DNA of 64,000 bases from Phycisphaerae bacterium. Lineage in GTDB: Bacteria; Planctomycetota; Phycisphaerae; UBA1845; UTPLA1. The notes beneath the pieces were generated by a model. It was not told the DNA's origin. It worked only from the letters and a program-made list of their open reading frames with translations, and did no database searches. The stretch spans positions 620,001 through 684,000 of the forward strand of contig DATEMU010000003.1 in NCBI GenBank assembly GCA_035275405.1, written 5' to 3'. The first letter of the stretch is position 1. Each line of letters starts with the position of its first letter. A program made the position numbers and the translations under genes. Below are positions 9,744 through 19,772 of this stretch, one piece after another.

Positions 9744-10958
9744 GTGCGATCACGTGTTCTCGTCTTCTTTGCGTTGGCCGCCTCTGTAGCACAGGCGCCC
9801 TCAGCTCTGTTTGGAACACAACCCTCATCAACAGTGTCGGTCACACCGATCGGCAATTCACCCATCAACGGCCGCATCGTCTCCTGGGATTTCCCCGGCG
9901 ATTTGTTCATCGCCATCGACGGCGGCAAGGATTCTCATTTTAACGCGACGGACGTCGATAACGTGCAGCCCCTGGCGGCCTGCACGGCCGCGATACCGCG
10001 CGGACCAAAGACCGCGAGCGCCCCGGTCGCGCCGGCGGATTGGATCGTGCGGTTGGCCGACTCCTCGCAGGTCCTCGGAAATATCTCCGGAGGCGATGAC
10101 GAGCGCCTGCTGCTCCACAACGCCGATTTCGGCGAAATTGAGCTGCCCATCGAGCGAATCGATCGCCTTTGGCGACGGGCAGGGCGCGAGCCGCCACCGG
10201 CGGGGGATGAGGATGTCGTTGAGATGGTCAATGGCGATCGGCTGCGCGGCGTAATGGCCGGCGCTGAGAAGGGCATCCTGCGGCTGTCTGAGGGGGGCGA
10301 CGAGCGGCCACTCGCCTGGGAAAAGATCCAGACCGTCGCCCTGGCCGCGGCCAAGCGCGGTGAGCCCGCCGGTCTCTCGGCCGACATACGATTGTGCGAC
10401 GGCTCGCGATTCATGTCGCCGAAGTTCAATTGGAAAGTCGGCGAGTTGCACGCTTCATTCGCAAGCATGGAAAACCTGGTCATCCCTGACAAGCTGCTCA
10501 TCGCCATTGAAGTCAACGGCGGTCGGCGCAAATGGCTCAGCGATCTGCCCGTCGAAAAGTACGAAGCCGCTCCTTATTTTGAAACGCAGTGGGGCTACCG
10601 AATCGACCAAAACGTACTCGGCGGCCCGCTTGTGCTGGCGGGGCGAACCTATCGCTGCGGCGTCGGTCTGCACTCGGCCTGCCGTATCACCTGGAATTTG
10701 GGCGGCGCATACCAGCGCTTGACCGCCCTCGTCGGCATCGACGATTCGGCGGGTCCTCATGCCGACGCCGACGTGATCATCCGCCTGGACGACCGCGAAG
10801 TGCTGGTCCTCCACGGTCTGCGGTTTGGTGAAGCGCCGCGTACGATCGACCTGCCCGTCACCGGGGGCGACCGCCTGACTATCGAAGTTGGCTTCGGCAA
10901 ACGCGGCGACGTACAGGATCGTGTGAATGTTGCGAATGCGGCGCTGATTCGGAAGTAG
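9744..10958 (+). CDS. secreted NPCBM-domain protein
   Basis: 404 residues from a GTG start nine bases after the previous stop; no in-frame ATG precedes the signal peptide (VLVFFALAASVAQAPSALF). The C-terminal 150 residues (from about GYRIDQNVLGGPLVLAGR) match the NPCBM carbohydrate-binding-like fold: GVGLHSACRITWNLGGAYQR, then GIDDSAGPHADADVIIRLDD and a final LTIEVGFGKRGDVQDRVN. The N-terminal half has a repeated small beta motif (WIVRLADSSQVLGNISGGDD; VEMVNGDRLRGVMAG) suggestive of a stalk. It is likely extracellular and sugar-binding, and probably the last gene of the operon. Confidence 0.8.
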   Translation: MRSRVLVFFALAASVAQAPSALFGTQPSSTVSVTPIGNSPINGRIVSWDFPGDLFIAIDGGKDSHFNATDVDNVQPLAACTAAIPRGPKTASAPVAPADWIVRLADSSQVLGNISGGDDERLLLHNADFGEIELPIERIDRLWRRAGREPPPAGDEDVVEMVNGDRLRGVMAGAEKGILRLSEGGDERPLAWEKIQTVALAAAKRGEPAGLSADIRLCDGSRFMSPKFNWKVGELHASFASMENLVIPDKLLIAIEVNGGRRKWLSDLPVEKYEAAPYFETQWGYRIDQNVLGGPLVLAGRTYRCGVGLHSACRITWNLGGAYQRLTALVGIDDSAGPHADADVIIRLDDREVLVLHGLRFGEAPRTIDLPVTGGDRLTIEVGFGKRGDVQDRVNVANAALIRK

Positions 10959-10998
10959 GCGGAAACTAATTCAGCGTAGGAACTCTTGTCATCAATTC

Positions 10999-11355
10999 AT
11001 GTCCGGCCTTTTCGACGGAACTCCGCTTGAGCGACCAGTGACCTGCGAACGGTGCGGGCAGGGGGTCCAGCAGTGTCGCTGCCCGCGCGGGGCGGATGGA
11101 AAGGTGCTTTTGCCGAAGCACCAGCCTGCGCGGGTGAGCCGCGAGCGGCGGGGAGGCGGGAAGATGGTCACAATCATCAGCGGCCTCGACGCTCGCGCGA
11201 CCGACCTGCCGGCGATGCTCAAGACGTTTAAGGCGAAGTAGGGTGCCGGCGGCACGATCAGCGAGGGGCGGATCGAATTGCAGGGAGACCATCGGGACAA
11301 GATGGTCGGAATTCTCCGGGAACTGGGCTATCCGGCCAAGCCATCGGGCGGCTGA
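10999..11355 (+). pseudogene. SUI1/YciH (eIF1-like) gene interrupted by an in-frame TAG
   Basis: From ATG 10999 the frame gives 80 codons: an N-terminal Cys-rich patch (CERCGQGVQQCRC), then the SUI1 opening VTIISGLDARATDLPAMLKTF. TAG at 11239-11241 interrupts it. The same frame then continues with [20 protein letters not shown] and ends YPAKPSGG at TGA 11353-11355, which is the well-conserved second half of the SUI1 fold. The TAG replaces the Cys/Leu that family members carry just before the (G/A)xGG(T/S) motif. Other genes here end at TAG (9733, 10956), so TAG is a normal stop. This is a recent nonsense mutation, a sequencing error, or readthrough. Its 3' end overlaps the convergent gene by 28 bases. 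Confidence 0.8.
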
Positions 11356-13916
11356 GATTTTTGCGTTGTCGTCGACGATTTTTCTTGCGACTTAGCAATC
11401 ACTTCGAGAACGGCATTTGCGGCGTTTTTGAGTTGTGCGTCCGTTGCGGACGCCGCGCATTGGCGGGCGGCCTGGGCGGCGAGCGCGGTGTTGTTATTTT
11501 CGAGGGCGAGGCGGGCGAGGAGGTAAAGACCGGCGGGAGAGTTGCGCTGATCGGAAGGAAGGACTTCGAGGGCGAGTTGGACCATGCGGAGCCATTCGAG
11601 GCGATTGGTAGTGGGAACTGTGGGGGAACTAGGGGGTCCCAAGATCTCGGGAGGAGCATTAATCTCGTTTTCAACGAATGCCAGATATGCAATGGCCCAA
11701 TTTGCGAAGGACCGGGGCGCGCATTTTTCAGGCAGCGGAGCGGCATATCGTACGGCGTGGTCGCCGTCGTGAGTCAGGGCGAGCGACCATACCAGCCAGG
11801 ACCAGCGTTCAGGTTCAGGGATAGAGTCCCCTTTGTATGCGCGCCACAGAGCGACGAGTTCCCGGAACTGCCCCGCTCGCTGCAGCGCTTCGTGCAGACC
11901 GATCATCGCATCGCGGTTGTCGGGGTCTTTCGTGAGGATGGCGCGAAATTCGGTTTGGGCCTCGGTGTTGCGACCGGTGGTCATCCAGAGGGCGGCGCGA
12001 TTGAGGCGGGCGGAGGTGTTGTTGGCATCCATCTCGATAAGCCGGTTGTAGAGGGCCTCGGCCTCGACGGCGTTGCCCGACCGTGCCTCAACGACGCCGA
12101 GGTTGAGCAGGGCGGCCTGGTCGTTGGGGTTGAGTTCGAGGATAGCGAGCAGGTGCGGTTTTGCCTCGGTCCATTCCTCCCGCTTCATCAGCAAGACCGC
12201 CAGCGAGAGCAGGCTGTCGCGGTGGAAGGGGTTGATACCGACGGCGCGGCGGTAGGCGGCGAGGGCGGCGTCCCATTCGGCGGTCTTTTCGAAGCTCTTG
12301 GCGAGGGCTACGACGGTGGGGAGATTGCCGGGCTGATCATCGAGGATGCGGCGGTAGTAGTCGCGGGCTTCGTCATGCCGGCCGACTTCGTCGAGCACGC
12401 GGGCGAGGGCGTGGCGCACGAAGACATCACTTCCTCCCAATCGGGCGGCGGCATAAGACAGCTCTTTCTCGGCGCGCGGCCAATCTTTCCTGTGGCGATA
12501 AACCTCGCCGGCACGGAGGGCGAGCCCGGGGTCGTCCGGCCAGCGGCGGCGCCCTTCCTGGACGATACGCAGGGCCCCATCCAAGTCTCCCGCATGGGTG
12601 TATGAGCGGGCGACTTCGTAGTACGCGTCGACGCTGTCGGGGAAGACTTCGAGTGTGCGATGTGCCTGGGCGACCATGTTCTTCCAGTAGCCGGCCTGGC
12701 GCCAGCCGATTTGCAAATAGACCGCGACGAGCGCGAGGATTGCGGTCCCGAACAGCGCGGTTGCGGGGAGGAGCGACCATTTCCTGTGGAGGGCGTCGAA
12801 GACCTGGACGACTGCGGCGGCAAGCGCGAGGTGCAGGCCGAGCATCGGCAGGTACATGTAGCGGTCAGCGGTCAGGAAGGTGCGCGCGGCGACGGCGGCG
12901 AGGAAGGGCGCGATCAGGAGCAGGAACAGCACGAGTCCGACGTAGGCGAGACGGCATCGTCGCCGCGACCAGAGGAGCAGTGCGAACAATGCCGCCCATT
13001 CGGCGAGGGCAATGGCGACAGGGAGGGAGAGAAAGGGGACGCGATGGGGCGGTGGTGCCCAGGCGGAAAGACGCGCAGGCCAGAGGTAGTTTTCGAAATA
13101 ATAGCGACTGGCGATCAGGATGCGGACGGGGATGCTGGTCGTGGCTTCGGCCTGTGTGTCCTCGAAGAAACCCATTTCATGCGTCGCCCTGACAGCGAGC
13201 GTCGTGCCGGCCGCGCCGATGACGAGGAGGATCGCGTACACGAGCCAGGCGCGGCGCGTCAGGCGGCCGCGAAATTGGACGTCGCACCAGGCCGCGGCGA
13301 GCGGCACGCTGGGTAACATTTTGCTGAGGACGGAACCGAGCCATGCGGCGATCGCAAGGATGGCCCAGCGACCTTCGTGACCGGGGCGGCGGGATAGGCA
13401 TACGAGAATGAGGGCGAGCGAAAACGTCGCGGTGAGCAGGACCATTCGGCCGGTGATCCAGGCGACCGGCTCCATGGCGAAGGGATGGCAGGCGAAGAGG
13501 AGGCCGGCGACGAGCGCGACGCGGCGGCAGCGGGCGAGGCGGAGGACGATGAGGAAGGCCATCGCCGCGTTGAGCGTGTGCAGGGCGATATTGGTGACGT
13601 GGAACGTCCACGTGCTGACGGGAAACCGGCCGGCGACGTCGGGGCCGGCAAGGGCGTAGTCGAGCATGAGCGAGAGCATCGGAATCGGCTGGTAGAGGTC
13701 GCTGTGGACCATCGTGACGAGGTTCCACGCGTTGCGCCAGGAGGGGTGATTGATGAAGACGTGCTCGACGACAAAGTAGCGGTCGTCACCGTAGAGGAAT
13801 TCGCCGTGGCGGGAGGGCCAGCCGAAGGCGAAGGCGAGCGCGGCGACGAGGAGAAGACCACCAAGCGTCAACCAACGCGAGCGATCATGCAATGTGTCGT
13901 CATTGATCATTGTCAT
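11328..13916 (-). CDS. TPR-containing GT-C (TMTC-like) membrane protein, copy 1
   Basis: 862 residues. About ten membrane helices fill the first 400 residues, with the first luminal loop carrying [18 protein letters not shown]; its paired aspartates are the usual catalytic/metal position of GT-C mannosyltransferase-like enzymes. The rest is a long run of TPR motifs (for example [20 protein letters not shown] and [20 protein letters not shown]). Animal TMTC proteins of this build O-mannosylate secreted proteins; that activity is only inferred here. Its ATG overlaps the stop of the upstream paralogue by four bases, so the pair is co-transcribed. The many plus-strand frames over it are shadows. 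Confidence 0.83.
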   Translation of the reverse strand: MTMINDDTLHDRSRWLTLGGLLLVAALAFAFGWPSRHGEFLYGDDRYFVVEHVFINHPSWRNAWNLVTMVHSDLYQPIPMLSLMLDYALAGPDVAGRFPVSTWTFHVTNIALHTLNAAMAFLIVLRLARCRRVALVAGLLFACHPFAMEPVAWITGRMVLLTATFSLALILVCLSRRPGHEGRWAILAIAAWLGSVLSKMLPSVPLAAAWCDVQFRGRLTRRAWLVYAILLVIGAAGTTLAVRATHEMGFFEDTQAEATTSIPVRILIASRYYFENYLWPARLSAWAPPPHRVPFLSLPVAIALAEWAALFALLLWSRRRCRLAYVGLVLFLLLIAPFLAAVAARTFLTADRYMYLPMLGLHLALAAAVVQVFDALHRKWSLLPATALFGTAILALVAVYLQIGWRQAGYWKNMVAQAHRTLEVFPDSVDAYYEVARSYTHAGDLDGALRIVQEGRRRWPDDPGLALRAGEVYRHRKDWPRAEKELSYAAARLGGSDVFVRHALARVLDEVGRHDEARDYYRRILDDQPGNLPTVVALAKSFEKTAEWDAALAAYRRAVGINPFHRDSLLSLAVLLMKREEWTEAKPHLLAILELNPNDQAALLNLGVVEARSGNAVEAEALYNRLIEMDANNTSARLNRAALWMTTGRNTEAQTEFRAILTKDPDNRDAMIGLHEALQRAGQFRELVALWRAYKGDSIPEPERWSWLVWSLALTHDGDHAVRYAAPLPEKCAPRSFANWAIAYLAFVENEINAPPEILGPPSSPTVPTTNRLEWLRMVQLALEVLPSDQRNSPAGLYLLARLALENNNTALAAQAARQCAASATDAQLKNAANAVLEVIAKSQEKSSTTTQKSQPPDGLAG

Positions 13917-16495
13917 GGCTGGATCGGCATGCGGCTGGACCTGGGGGCGGAGGTTGTCGGTCGGGTGCCGGCGTCTTCGATTCTTCGGTAGAGATCCTCG
14001 GCGGCTTCGCCCCAGCCGCCGCCTTTTTCGCTTTGCATAAGCTGCGAGAGAACGGCACGGGCGGCATCGGTCTGCCGGTCGTAGAGGAAGGCGTTGGCCA
14101 GGGCGAAATGAACGGCGGGGGAGTCGCGGAGGGGGTCGGGGAGATTGAGCAGGGCGAGTCGAATGATGCGGGCCTGTTGGAGGGAAGCATGGGTGACCGA
14201 TGGATCAGCGGAGAACTTGCTCAAGATGTCCTTGAAGTCTTGCGTGCGGTTTTCGCGGAGGGCGAGGTAGGCGAGGGCCCAGTCGGTGAATGGGCGATCG
14301 CGTGATTCGGAAGCGATCGTTGTTGCCGCACGTTGTGCAGATTCGGAATTGCCGGCAAGGGCCTCGGACCAAACGATCCACGGTTGTACGCCGGCGGTGC
14401 CCGCGGCCGCGACTTTTCGCCAATGGGCGGGCAGCTCCGGCTCGCGATGCTGCTGCTGGAGCAGTTCGTGGAGACCGACCGCGGCGTCGTAGTGATCGGG
14501 GTGCGCAGCGAGGACGGCGCGGTAGTCAGCTTCGGCCTCTGCGGGGCGATTGAGCTGACCCAATAGGGCGGCGCGATTGAGGCGAGGTGTTGACGCCGCG
14601 GGGTCGCGTGCGAGCAGGCGGTCATAAATAGTGAGGGCTTCCGTCGGGCGATTGGTTCGGGCAAGGATGACGCCGAGGTTGAGGAGGGCGGCGGGGTCGT
14701 TGGGGTCGAGTCGCAGGATGGATTGCAGCGACCACTCTGCATCCGGCCAGTCTTTCTGGCGGATGCGGAGCACGGCGAGGGATAAGAGCGCGTCGCGATC
14801 GTGGGGGTTGATGGTGATCGCGCGCTCGTAGGCCTCGATGGCGGCGGGGATATTGCCGGATTTTTCGTGATTGCGTGCGAGGGCGACGAGGGCAGGGAAA
14901 TAACTCGCATGCTGGTCAAGAATATCGGTGTAGAGCGCGCGAGCTCGGGCGGCCTCGCCCATGTCGTCGTAGGTACGGGCAAGGTAGTAGAGCGTCCAAA
15001 GGTGATGCGGAAGACCGGCGGCGGCGCGGCTGAGTTCCCCGGCGGCGGCGGACCATTGCTTTTTGAGGCGATGGGCTTCGCCGGCGACACCGGCGAGGCG
15101 CGGGTGGTCCGGCCAGCGCGTGCGGGCCTTGGCGATGGTGATGAGGGCTTCGTCGGGCAGTTTCTCGATGACGTAGGCCTTGGCGAGTTCGACGTGGGCA
15201 AGGACATTGTCACCGTAAACGTCGAGGGCTCGCTGGTTTCGCGTAACGTTGGTGGACCAAGTGGGACCGAGTCGCCAGCCGACGATGAACCACGCGATCA
15301 GGCAGGCCGTCGCCGGGATCATCGTCGGAAGCGCAGCGGTGACGGGTCCCAACCGTCGGCGCAGCGCGTCAAAGACAGCGATGGCGGCGGACGCAACGGC
15401 GAGGTGCAGACCGACGATGGGGAGGTACATGTAACGGTCGGCTGCGAGGAAGCGGCGGGCGACGGATGCGGCGAGGAAGGGGGCGATGAGGATGAGGAAG
15501 AGGACGAGACCGAGGCAGATCGTGCGTTGGCGTCGCCAGGTGAGGGCGATGAGGATGAGCAGGGCGGCGTATTCGACGAGTGCGATGAGGACGGCGGGCG
15601 ACGCCAGGTTGTGTCCTTGGGGCGGCGGCGACCAACCGGCGAGGCGGTTGGGCCAGACATAGCTTTCGAGGTAGTAGCGACCGGCGAGGAGGATGCGGAT
15701 CGGGACAGGGTCGGCGGGTTCGGCCTGCATGGCGTCGATGAACCCGGCCTCGCTCGTCGCGCGATAGACGAACCAGGTTGCGGCGGCGGTGATCAGGATG
15801 AGAAGCGCGTAGATGGAACGCCTTCGTGGTGGAATTGAACCGTTGAGTCGCCAATCGCACCACATAGCGGCGATGGGGACAGTCGGTAGCACTTTGGATC
15901 CGAGCGCGAGGAGCCACGCAAGCGTGGACGCGATGGGCGATCGACCGAACGGTAACTCGAGGAGCAGGATTAGCGAAAAGAGAGTGGCCAGGAGGATCGT
16001 GCGTCCGCTGATCCAGGCTACGGGCTCGACGGCGAAGGGGTGGCACGCGAAGAATAGTGCAGTGAGCAGTCCGATGCGGCGGTCCCGGCGCGCCGGGACG
16101 AGGCGGGACGCGACAAGGAAGACGAGCGCGGCGTTGGCGGCGTGGAGGAGGATGTTGGTGAGATGGAAGCCGTAGAGGCTGACGCCGTGCGTCGAATCGG
16201 GGCTCGGCTTGGCGAGGGCGTAGTTGAGTTGGAAGGAGAGGACGGGGAGCGGTTGGTAAAGATCGCCGTGGACAATGGTAAGGAGTCGGGCGGCGTTGGC
16301 GAGCGACGGGTGGTTGACGTAGACGTGATTCAGGGCGAGGCGTTCGTCGTCACCGGCGATGTAGCCGCCAAGCCGCGTGGGCCAGCCGAAGGCGAGGGCG
16401 ACGAGGGCGACGAAGAGCATGCCGGCGACAGTGCTGGTGTACGTTACGCGGTGCGCCGGAACATTGGGAGGCGCCAATACACTAGGCGACGGCAT
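13913..16495 (-). CDS. TPR-containing GT-C (TMTC-like) membrane protein, copy 2
   Basis: 860 residues, a clear tandem paralogue of the following gene. It shares the first loop (AGDDERLALNHVYVNHPS against [17 protein letters not shown]), the helix layout, and the TPR tail (NPHDRDALLSLAVLRIRQKDW against [21 protein letters not shown]). It is the promoter-proximal gene of the pair. The start ATG at 16495 lies just before a short 7-mer repeat array and the divergently transcribed folP. It is likely an integral-membrane, lipid-linked-sugar glycosyltransferase; the substrate is unknown. Confidence 0.83.
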   Translation of the reverse strand: MPSPSVLAPPNVPAHRVTYTSTVAGMLFVALVALAFGWPTRLGGYIAGDDERLALNHVYVNHPSLANAARLLTIVHGDLYQPLPVLSFQLNYALAKPSPDSTHGVSLYGFHLTNILLHAANAALVFLVASRLVPARRDRRIGLLTALFFACHPFAVEPVAWISGRTILLATLFSLILLLELPFGRSPIASTLAWLLALGSKVLPTVPIAAMWCDWRLNGSIPPRRRSIYALLILITAAATWFVYRATSEAGFIDAMQAEPADPVPIRILLAGRYYLESYVWPNRLAGWSPPPQGHNLASPAVLIALVEYAALLILIALTWRRQRTICLGLVLFLILIAPFLAASVARRFLAADRYMYLPIVGLHLAVASAAIAVFDALRRRLGPVTAALPTMIPATACLIAWFIVGWRLGPTWSTNVTRNQRALDVYGDNVLAHVELAKAYVIEKLPDEALITIAKARTRWPDHPRLAGVAGEAHRLKKQWSAAAGELSRAAAGLPHHLWTLYYLARTYDDMGEAARARALYTDILDQHASYFPALVALARNHEKSGNIPAAIEAYERAITINPHDRDALLSLAVLRIRQKDWPDAEWSLQSILRLDPNDPAALLNLGVILARTNRPTEALTIYDRLLARDPAASTPRLNRAALLGQLNRPAEAEADYRAVLAAHPDHYDAAVGLHELLQQQHREPELPAHWRKVAAAGTAGVQPWIVWSEALAGNSESAQRAATTIASESRDRPFTDWALAYLALRENRTQDFKDILSKFSADPSVTHASLQQARIIRLALLNLPDPLRDSPAVHFALANAFLYDRQTDAARAVLSQLMQSEKGGGWGEAAEDLYRRIEDAGTRPTTSAPRSSRMPIQP

Positions 16496-16520
16496 GAGCG
16501 GATGATAGGCTCATGGCAGA

Positions 16521-16550
16521 GAATTCGGAATGCGGAATTCGGAATGCGGA
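16521..16550. repeat. GAATTCG/GAATGCG array in front of folP
   Basis: Two exact 14-base units (GAATTCGGAATGCG), each made of two 7-mers, followed by GA and the ATG of folP at 16551. It supplies an alternative in-frame ATG (16530) and one out of frame (16544). Confidence 0.8.
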
Positions 16551-17387
16551 ATGGCAGAAAGTATCGCACGACATCAAGTGATTGAGACGAGGCATGGGTC
16601 GCTGGTGTTTGGCGGGCGATGCCTGGTGATGGGCATCTTAAACGTGACGCCGGATAGCTTCAGTGACGGCGGGCTTTATGGGGATCCCGTGGCGGCGATT
16701 GCACATGGGCGGCGGATGGCGGCGGAGGGGGCGGATGTCATCGATGTCGGAGGGGAGTCGACGCGACCGGGGTCGGAGCCGGTGAATGATGACGTGCAAA
16801 TCGAGCGGGTCGTGCCGGTGATACGGGGGCTGCGGGGCGAAGGCGTTGATTCGCCGATTTCGATCGACACGCGGTCGGCGGCAGTGGCAGCCGCGGCGCT
16901 GGAGGCGGGAGCGGACATCGTGAACGACGTGTCGGGGGCGCGGGACGATCCGGAAATGGCGGAGCTGCTCGCGCGAGAGGGCGCGGCCTTCGTGGTGATG
17001 CACATGAAGGGGACGCCGGCGACGATGCAGATCGCGCCGCAGTATGACGATGTGGTCGCGGAGGTGGGGGCGTTTTTCAGCGAGCGCGCGGCGACGCTGG
17101 AGGCGACCGGCGTCGACACGTCAAAGATGATCGTCGATCCGGGAATCGGATTTGGAAAGACGACAGAGCACAATCTGAGGCTCCTGCGCGAGATCGGGCG
17201 GTTCGTTGGACGGTGGCCGGTGCTGGTGGGGGCGTCGAGGAAGCGGTTCATCCGGGAGGTGGTGGGCGCAGACGGCATCCTGGCGGGAACAGTGGCGGTG
17301 GCGATGCACTGCGCGCTGGCGGGGGTGGGGATGGTCCGGGTGCATGATGTGGGACCGATTCGGAGGTTGGTTGAATCAGTCGCGTGA
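16551..17387 (+). CDS. folP: dihydropteroate synthase
   Basis: 278 residues from ATG 16551 (MAESIARHQV); the longer frame from 16530 is encoded by the repeat array and is unlikely to be native. The enzyme condenses 6-hydroxymethyl-dihydropterin pyrophosphate with p-aminobenzoate in folate synthesis. All signature blocks are visible: GILNVTPDSFSDGG, DVGGESTRPG, SIDTR, EAGADIVNDVSG, VMHMKGTP, DPGIGFGKT, VGASRKRF and a final VRVHDV. Length is normal for the family. It is alone on its strand, with its 3' end overlapping the convergent M50-like gene by 12 bases. Confidence 0.96.
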   Translation: MAESIARHQVIETRHGSLVFGGRCLVMGILNVTPDSFSDGGLYGDPVAAIAHGRRMAAEGADVIDVGGESTRPGSEPVNDDVQIERVVPVIRGLRGEGVDSPISIDTRSAAVAAAALEAGADIVNDVSGARDDPEMAELLAREGAAFVVMHMKGTPATMQIAPQYDDVVAEVGAFFSERAATLEATGVDTSKMIVDPGIGFGKTTEHNLRLLREIGRFVGRWPVLVGASRKRFIREVVGADGILAGTVAVAMHCALAGVGMVRVHDVGPIRRLVESVA

Positions 17388-17987
17388 CGATGCTGGGGCC
17401 GGGGTTGAGTGCTGCACAATCGCATCACGCCGTACTCGAGCAATGAGTGCGAACAACAAAATTGTGCAGGCGATCATAACGAAGGCCTGGAATGCGGGGC
17501 CGGGAATGCCGAGGGATTTCGCCGCTTCGTAGGGTTCGCTGTAGGTCTGCTGGCCCCAAAGGATAGAGCGCGGGAGGCCCCAGCTCGGCAGCGTGTAGGT
17601 CAAAAGGTCAATCCACCAGAGGCCCAACGTGATTAGAATGGGACGGGCGATGCGGCCTCCCGGCGCGCCGGGACGGGTCCACAGCAGTATCGTGGCTATG
17701 ACGGCGACACAGAAGGTGCTCATCGCGCCCGCCAGAGACATCAGGGCTTCGCCGACTGGGGAAGTAATGCCGACCACTTCGCATGCTCCATAACGGCCGG
17801 ACCATCCCAGGAATTGAATTTCCGGCCAGACGCGAAAGGCGAGGATTTCGACTTGGGTGATTCGGCCGCCAAACAGGACACCCATCAGACCGTGACCGAT
17901 CAGTTCGTGGCAAAGCACACCCAAGGGGTAGAAGAGTAGCGTAAGCGAGACGTATTGGAGGGCGATCTTGGCGAAACGGGTTTTCAT
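17376..17987 (-). CDS. M50-like membrane metallopeptidase homologue
   Basis: 203 residues from ATG 17987 (MKTRFAKIALQYV); a GTG five codons upstream is possible. The motif CHELIGHG is a HExxHG zinc site placed at the end of the first membrane helix, as in site-2-protease/M50 families, and about four more helices follow. I do not see the usual NPDG-type third ligand motif, so activity is uncertain. It is a small stand-alone gene, convergent with folP. Confidence 0.65.
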   Translation of the reverse strand: MKTRFAKIALQYVSLTLLFYPLGVLCHELIGHGLMGVLFGGRITQVEILAFRVWPEIQFLGWSGRYGACEVVGITSPVGEALMSLAGAMSTFCVAVIATILLWTRPGAPGGRIARPILITLGLWWIDLLTYTLPSWGLPRSILWGQQTYSEPYEAAKSLGIPGPAFQAFVMIACTILLFALIARVRRDAIVQHSTPAPASSRD

Positions 17988-18157
17988 TTCACAGGCTGGC
18001 ACGCCGTGTCATGTGGGCGTGCCTCAATGCACAGGGGCATGACCGCCGGCGGTGTAACTTCAGCGGCGAACGGTGTCTGTCACTATGATAACAGCGCAGG
18101 GGCTGCGGGCGGTCGCTTGGCCCTTGAGGTTTTGTCGCTGCACGGCGACACGCGCTT

Positions 18158-19000
18158 ATGGCAATTCGTTGTTGGTACTCGCTGGTTCTTGCAACCACGC
18201 TGGTAACTTCGCCGGCGTTGGCCGGCGATCCTCCCATCAATCCCGATGAGGAGTTTCCGGGTAACCGGTACGTGAAGGTCCGCCTGGCGCTGGAGGAGAC
18301 GGCGCTGACGCCGGGTAAGGGCGGTCATCTCGGGGTGATTTTTGATATTTCGAAGGACTGGCATGTTTATTGGCGGTATGCGGGCGATTCGGGGTTGCCG
18401 CCGAGGGTCGATTTCAAGCTTCCATCGGGCGTGACGATTGGGGCCGCGCTGTGGCCGGCGCCGAAACGTCACGTTGAACCCGGCGATCTGGTGGATTACA
18501 TCTTTGAGAATCAACTGGTGTTGATGTATCCGATCACGGTATCGGAAGGAGCCGTTTTGGGATCGAAGGCCGCGATCCGGGCGGACGTAGATTGGCTGGT
18601 GTGCCGCGATGTCTGTGTTCCGGGACGGGCGACGGCGACGGCCGAGTTCGGTATCGCGTCAAGTTCCAAGGTGTCGCCCGAGGCGGCGATTTTTGCGAAC
18701 GCTCGAGCGCGGCACCCGGTAGCGGAGGGTCGAACAGCGCCCTACACGGCGGAGTGGAGCGGGCGCAATCTCGTCATCAAGTTTAAGGGGGCTCGCAGGC
18801 TTGTTTTTTGTCCTTATGAGAATGACGCAGGGGTGTATCCGGACAATATGCACCGGGATGGCGAAGTGAAGTCCGACACCCTCCGCATTTCCTATCCGGA
18901 AGAGGTTCAGACACTGAAGACGATCCGCGGGCTGCTCGCTGTCGAGCGGGACGGGAAAGAGACGTTCCATGAAGTGCAAGCAGCGCCGCCGGAAAGTTGA
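18158..19000 (+). CDS. secreted DsbD N-terminal-domain protein
   Basis: 280 residues with signal peptide (LVLATTLVTSPALA). The body matches the periplasmic N-terminal domain of the thiol:disulfide reductase DsbD: DWHVYWRYAGDSGLPPRVDF, then LVDYIFENQLVLMYPI, and WLVCRDVCVPG with a C-x3-C pair that could carry the redox disulfide. The membrane and thioredoxin domains of DsbD are missing, so it would need a partner. The redoxin gene 79 bases downstream on the same strand is an obvious candidate. Confidence 0.8.
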   Translation: MAIRCWYSLVLATTLVTSPALAGDPPINPDEEFPGNRYVKVRLALEETALTPGKGGHLGVIFDISKDWHVYWRYAGDSGLPPRVDFKLPSGVTIGAALWPAPKRHVEPGDLVDYIFENQLVLMYPITVSEGAVLGSKAAIRADVDWLVCRDVCVPGRATATAEFGIASSSKVSPEAAIFANARARHPVAEGRTAPYTAEWSGRNLVIKFKGARRLVFCPYENDAGVYPDNMHRDGEVKSDTLRISYPEEVQTLKTIRGLLAVERDGKETFHEVQAAPPES

Positions 19001-19079
19001 CGACATTTGCAATTTGTGATCCGGGGCCGGGCGGTCCGGCTTTCGGTCGTACGGTTTTCATTTGCAAGGGAGACAACAA

Positions 19080-19745
19080 ATGATCAAGACTCATCGAACA
19101 TTCGTGATATGGGCAATGGCCCTCGCTGTCTGCGTCGCGCTGGCGGGCGCGAGCCTGGCCATTGCGGGGCCAAAGACCAAGCACATGCCGGGAGCGGAGT
19201 CGGCGACGGCCACGGTGGGCGAGTTGGCGCCCGATTTCGTGCTGAAGGATACGGACGGCAAGAGCCATCGGCTCAGCGATTACACCAAGCAGGGGAAGAT
19301 TGTCGTGTTGCAGTGGTTCAATCCGGAATGCCCGTTCATCAAGCTGCACCATGAGAAGCAGCCCACGATGGCCGACCTGCAAAAGAGCTTCAAGGACAAA
19401 GGTGTCGTAATCCTCTCGATCAATTCGACGCACTCGGGTCACGCCAACTACGGCAAGGATGCGGAGGCGAAGAAGAACTGGAAGATCGACTGGCCGATCC
19501 TGATCGATGCGGACGGCAAGGTCGGTCACCTGTATGGCGCGAAGACGACGCCGCACATGTTCGTCATCGATAAGGACGGCAAGCTGCGCTATGCCGGGGC
19601 GATGGACAACGATCCGCGCAACGAGAAATCGGCGACCGACAAGAAAAACTACGTGCGGCAGGCGCTGGCGTCGATCATCGACGGGGAGAAAGTCGAGACA
19701 CCCGAGACGAAGCCGTATGGGTGCAGCGTGAAGTACAAGGGCTGA
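19080..19745 (+). CDS. secreted redoxin (AhpC/TSA-like thioredoxin fold)
   Basis: 221 residues from ATG 19080, which has a clear AAGGGAG ribosome site; the TTG at 19062 lies before that site. The signal peptide (FVIWAMALAVCVALAGASLAIA) precedes a peroxiredoxin-like fold: GELAPDFVLKDTDGKSHRL, then VLQWFNPECPFIKLHH with a single Cys (ECPF) rather than CxxC, and TTPHMFVIDKDGKLRYAG. A second Cys sits near the end (KPYGCSVKY) and could serve as resolving Cys. It probably works in extracytoplasmic thiol redox with the DsbD-N protein. An intrinsic terminator follows. Confidence 0.85.
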   Translation: MIKTHRTFVIWAMALAVCVALAGASLAIAGPKTKHMPGAESATATVGELAPDFVLKDTDGKSHRLSDYTKQGKIVVLQWFNPECPFIKLHHEKQPTMADLQKSFKDKGVVILSINSTHSGHANYGKDAEAKKNWKIDWPILIDADGKVGHLYGAKTTPHMFVIDKDGKLRYAGAMDNDPRNEKSATDKKNYVRQALASIIDGEKVETPETKPYGCSVKYKG

Positions 19746-19772
19746 GCGGCTAGATAGGTGATTTGAATCCGG

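Noticed and set aside
10999..11355. UAG reassigned to an amino acid such as pyrrolysine
   Set aside because: Several genes in the window end normally at TAG, and no pyl genes are present here; a nonsense mutation or base error is simpler.
11361..12605. Plus-strand frames over the TPR gene
   Set aside because: Gly/Glu-rich antisense shadow; the minus strand carries TPR motifs and membrane helices.
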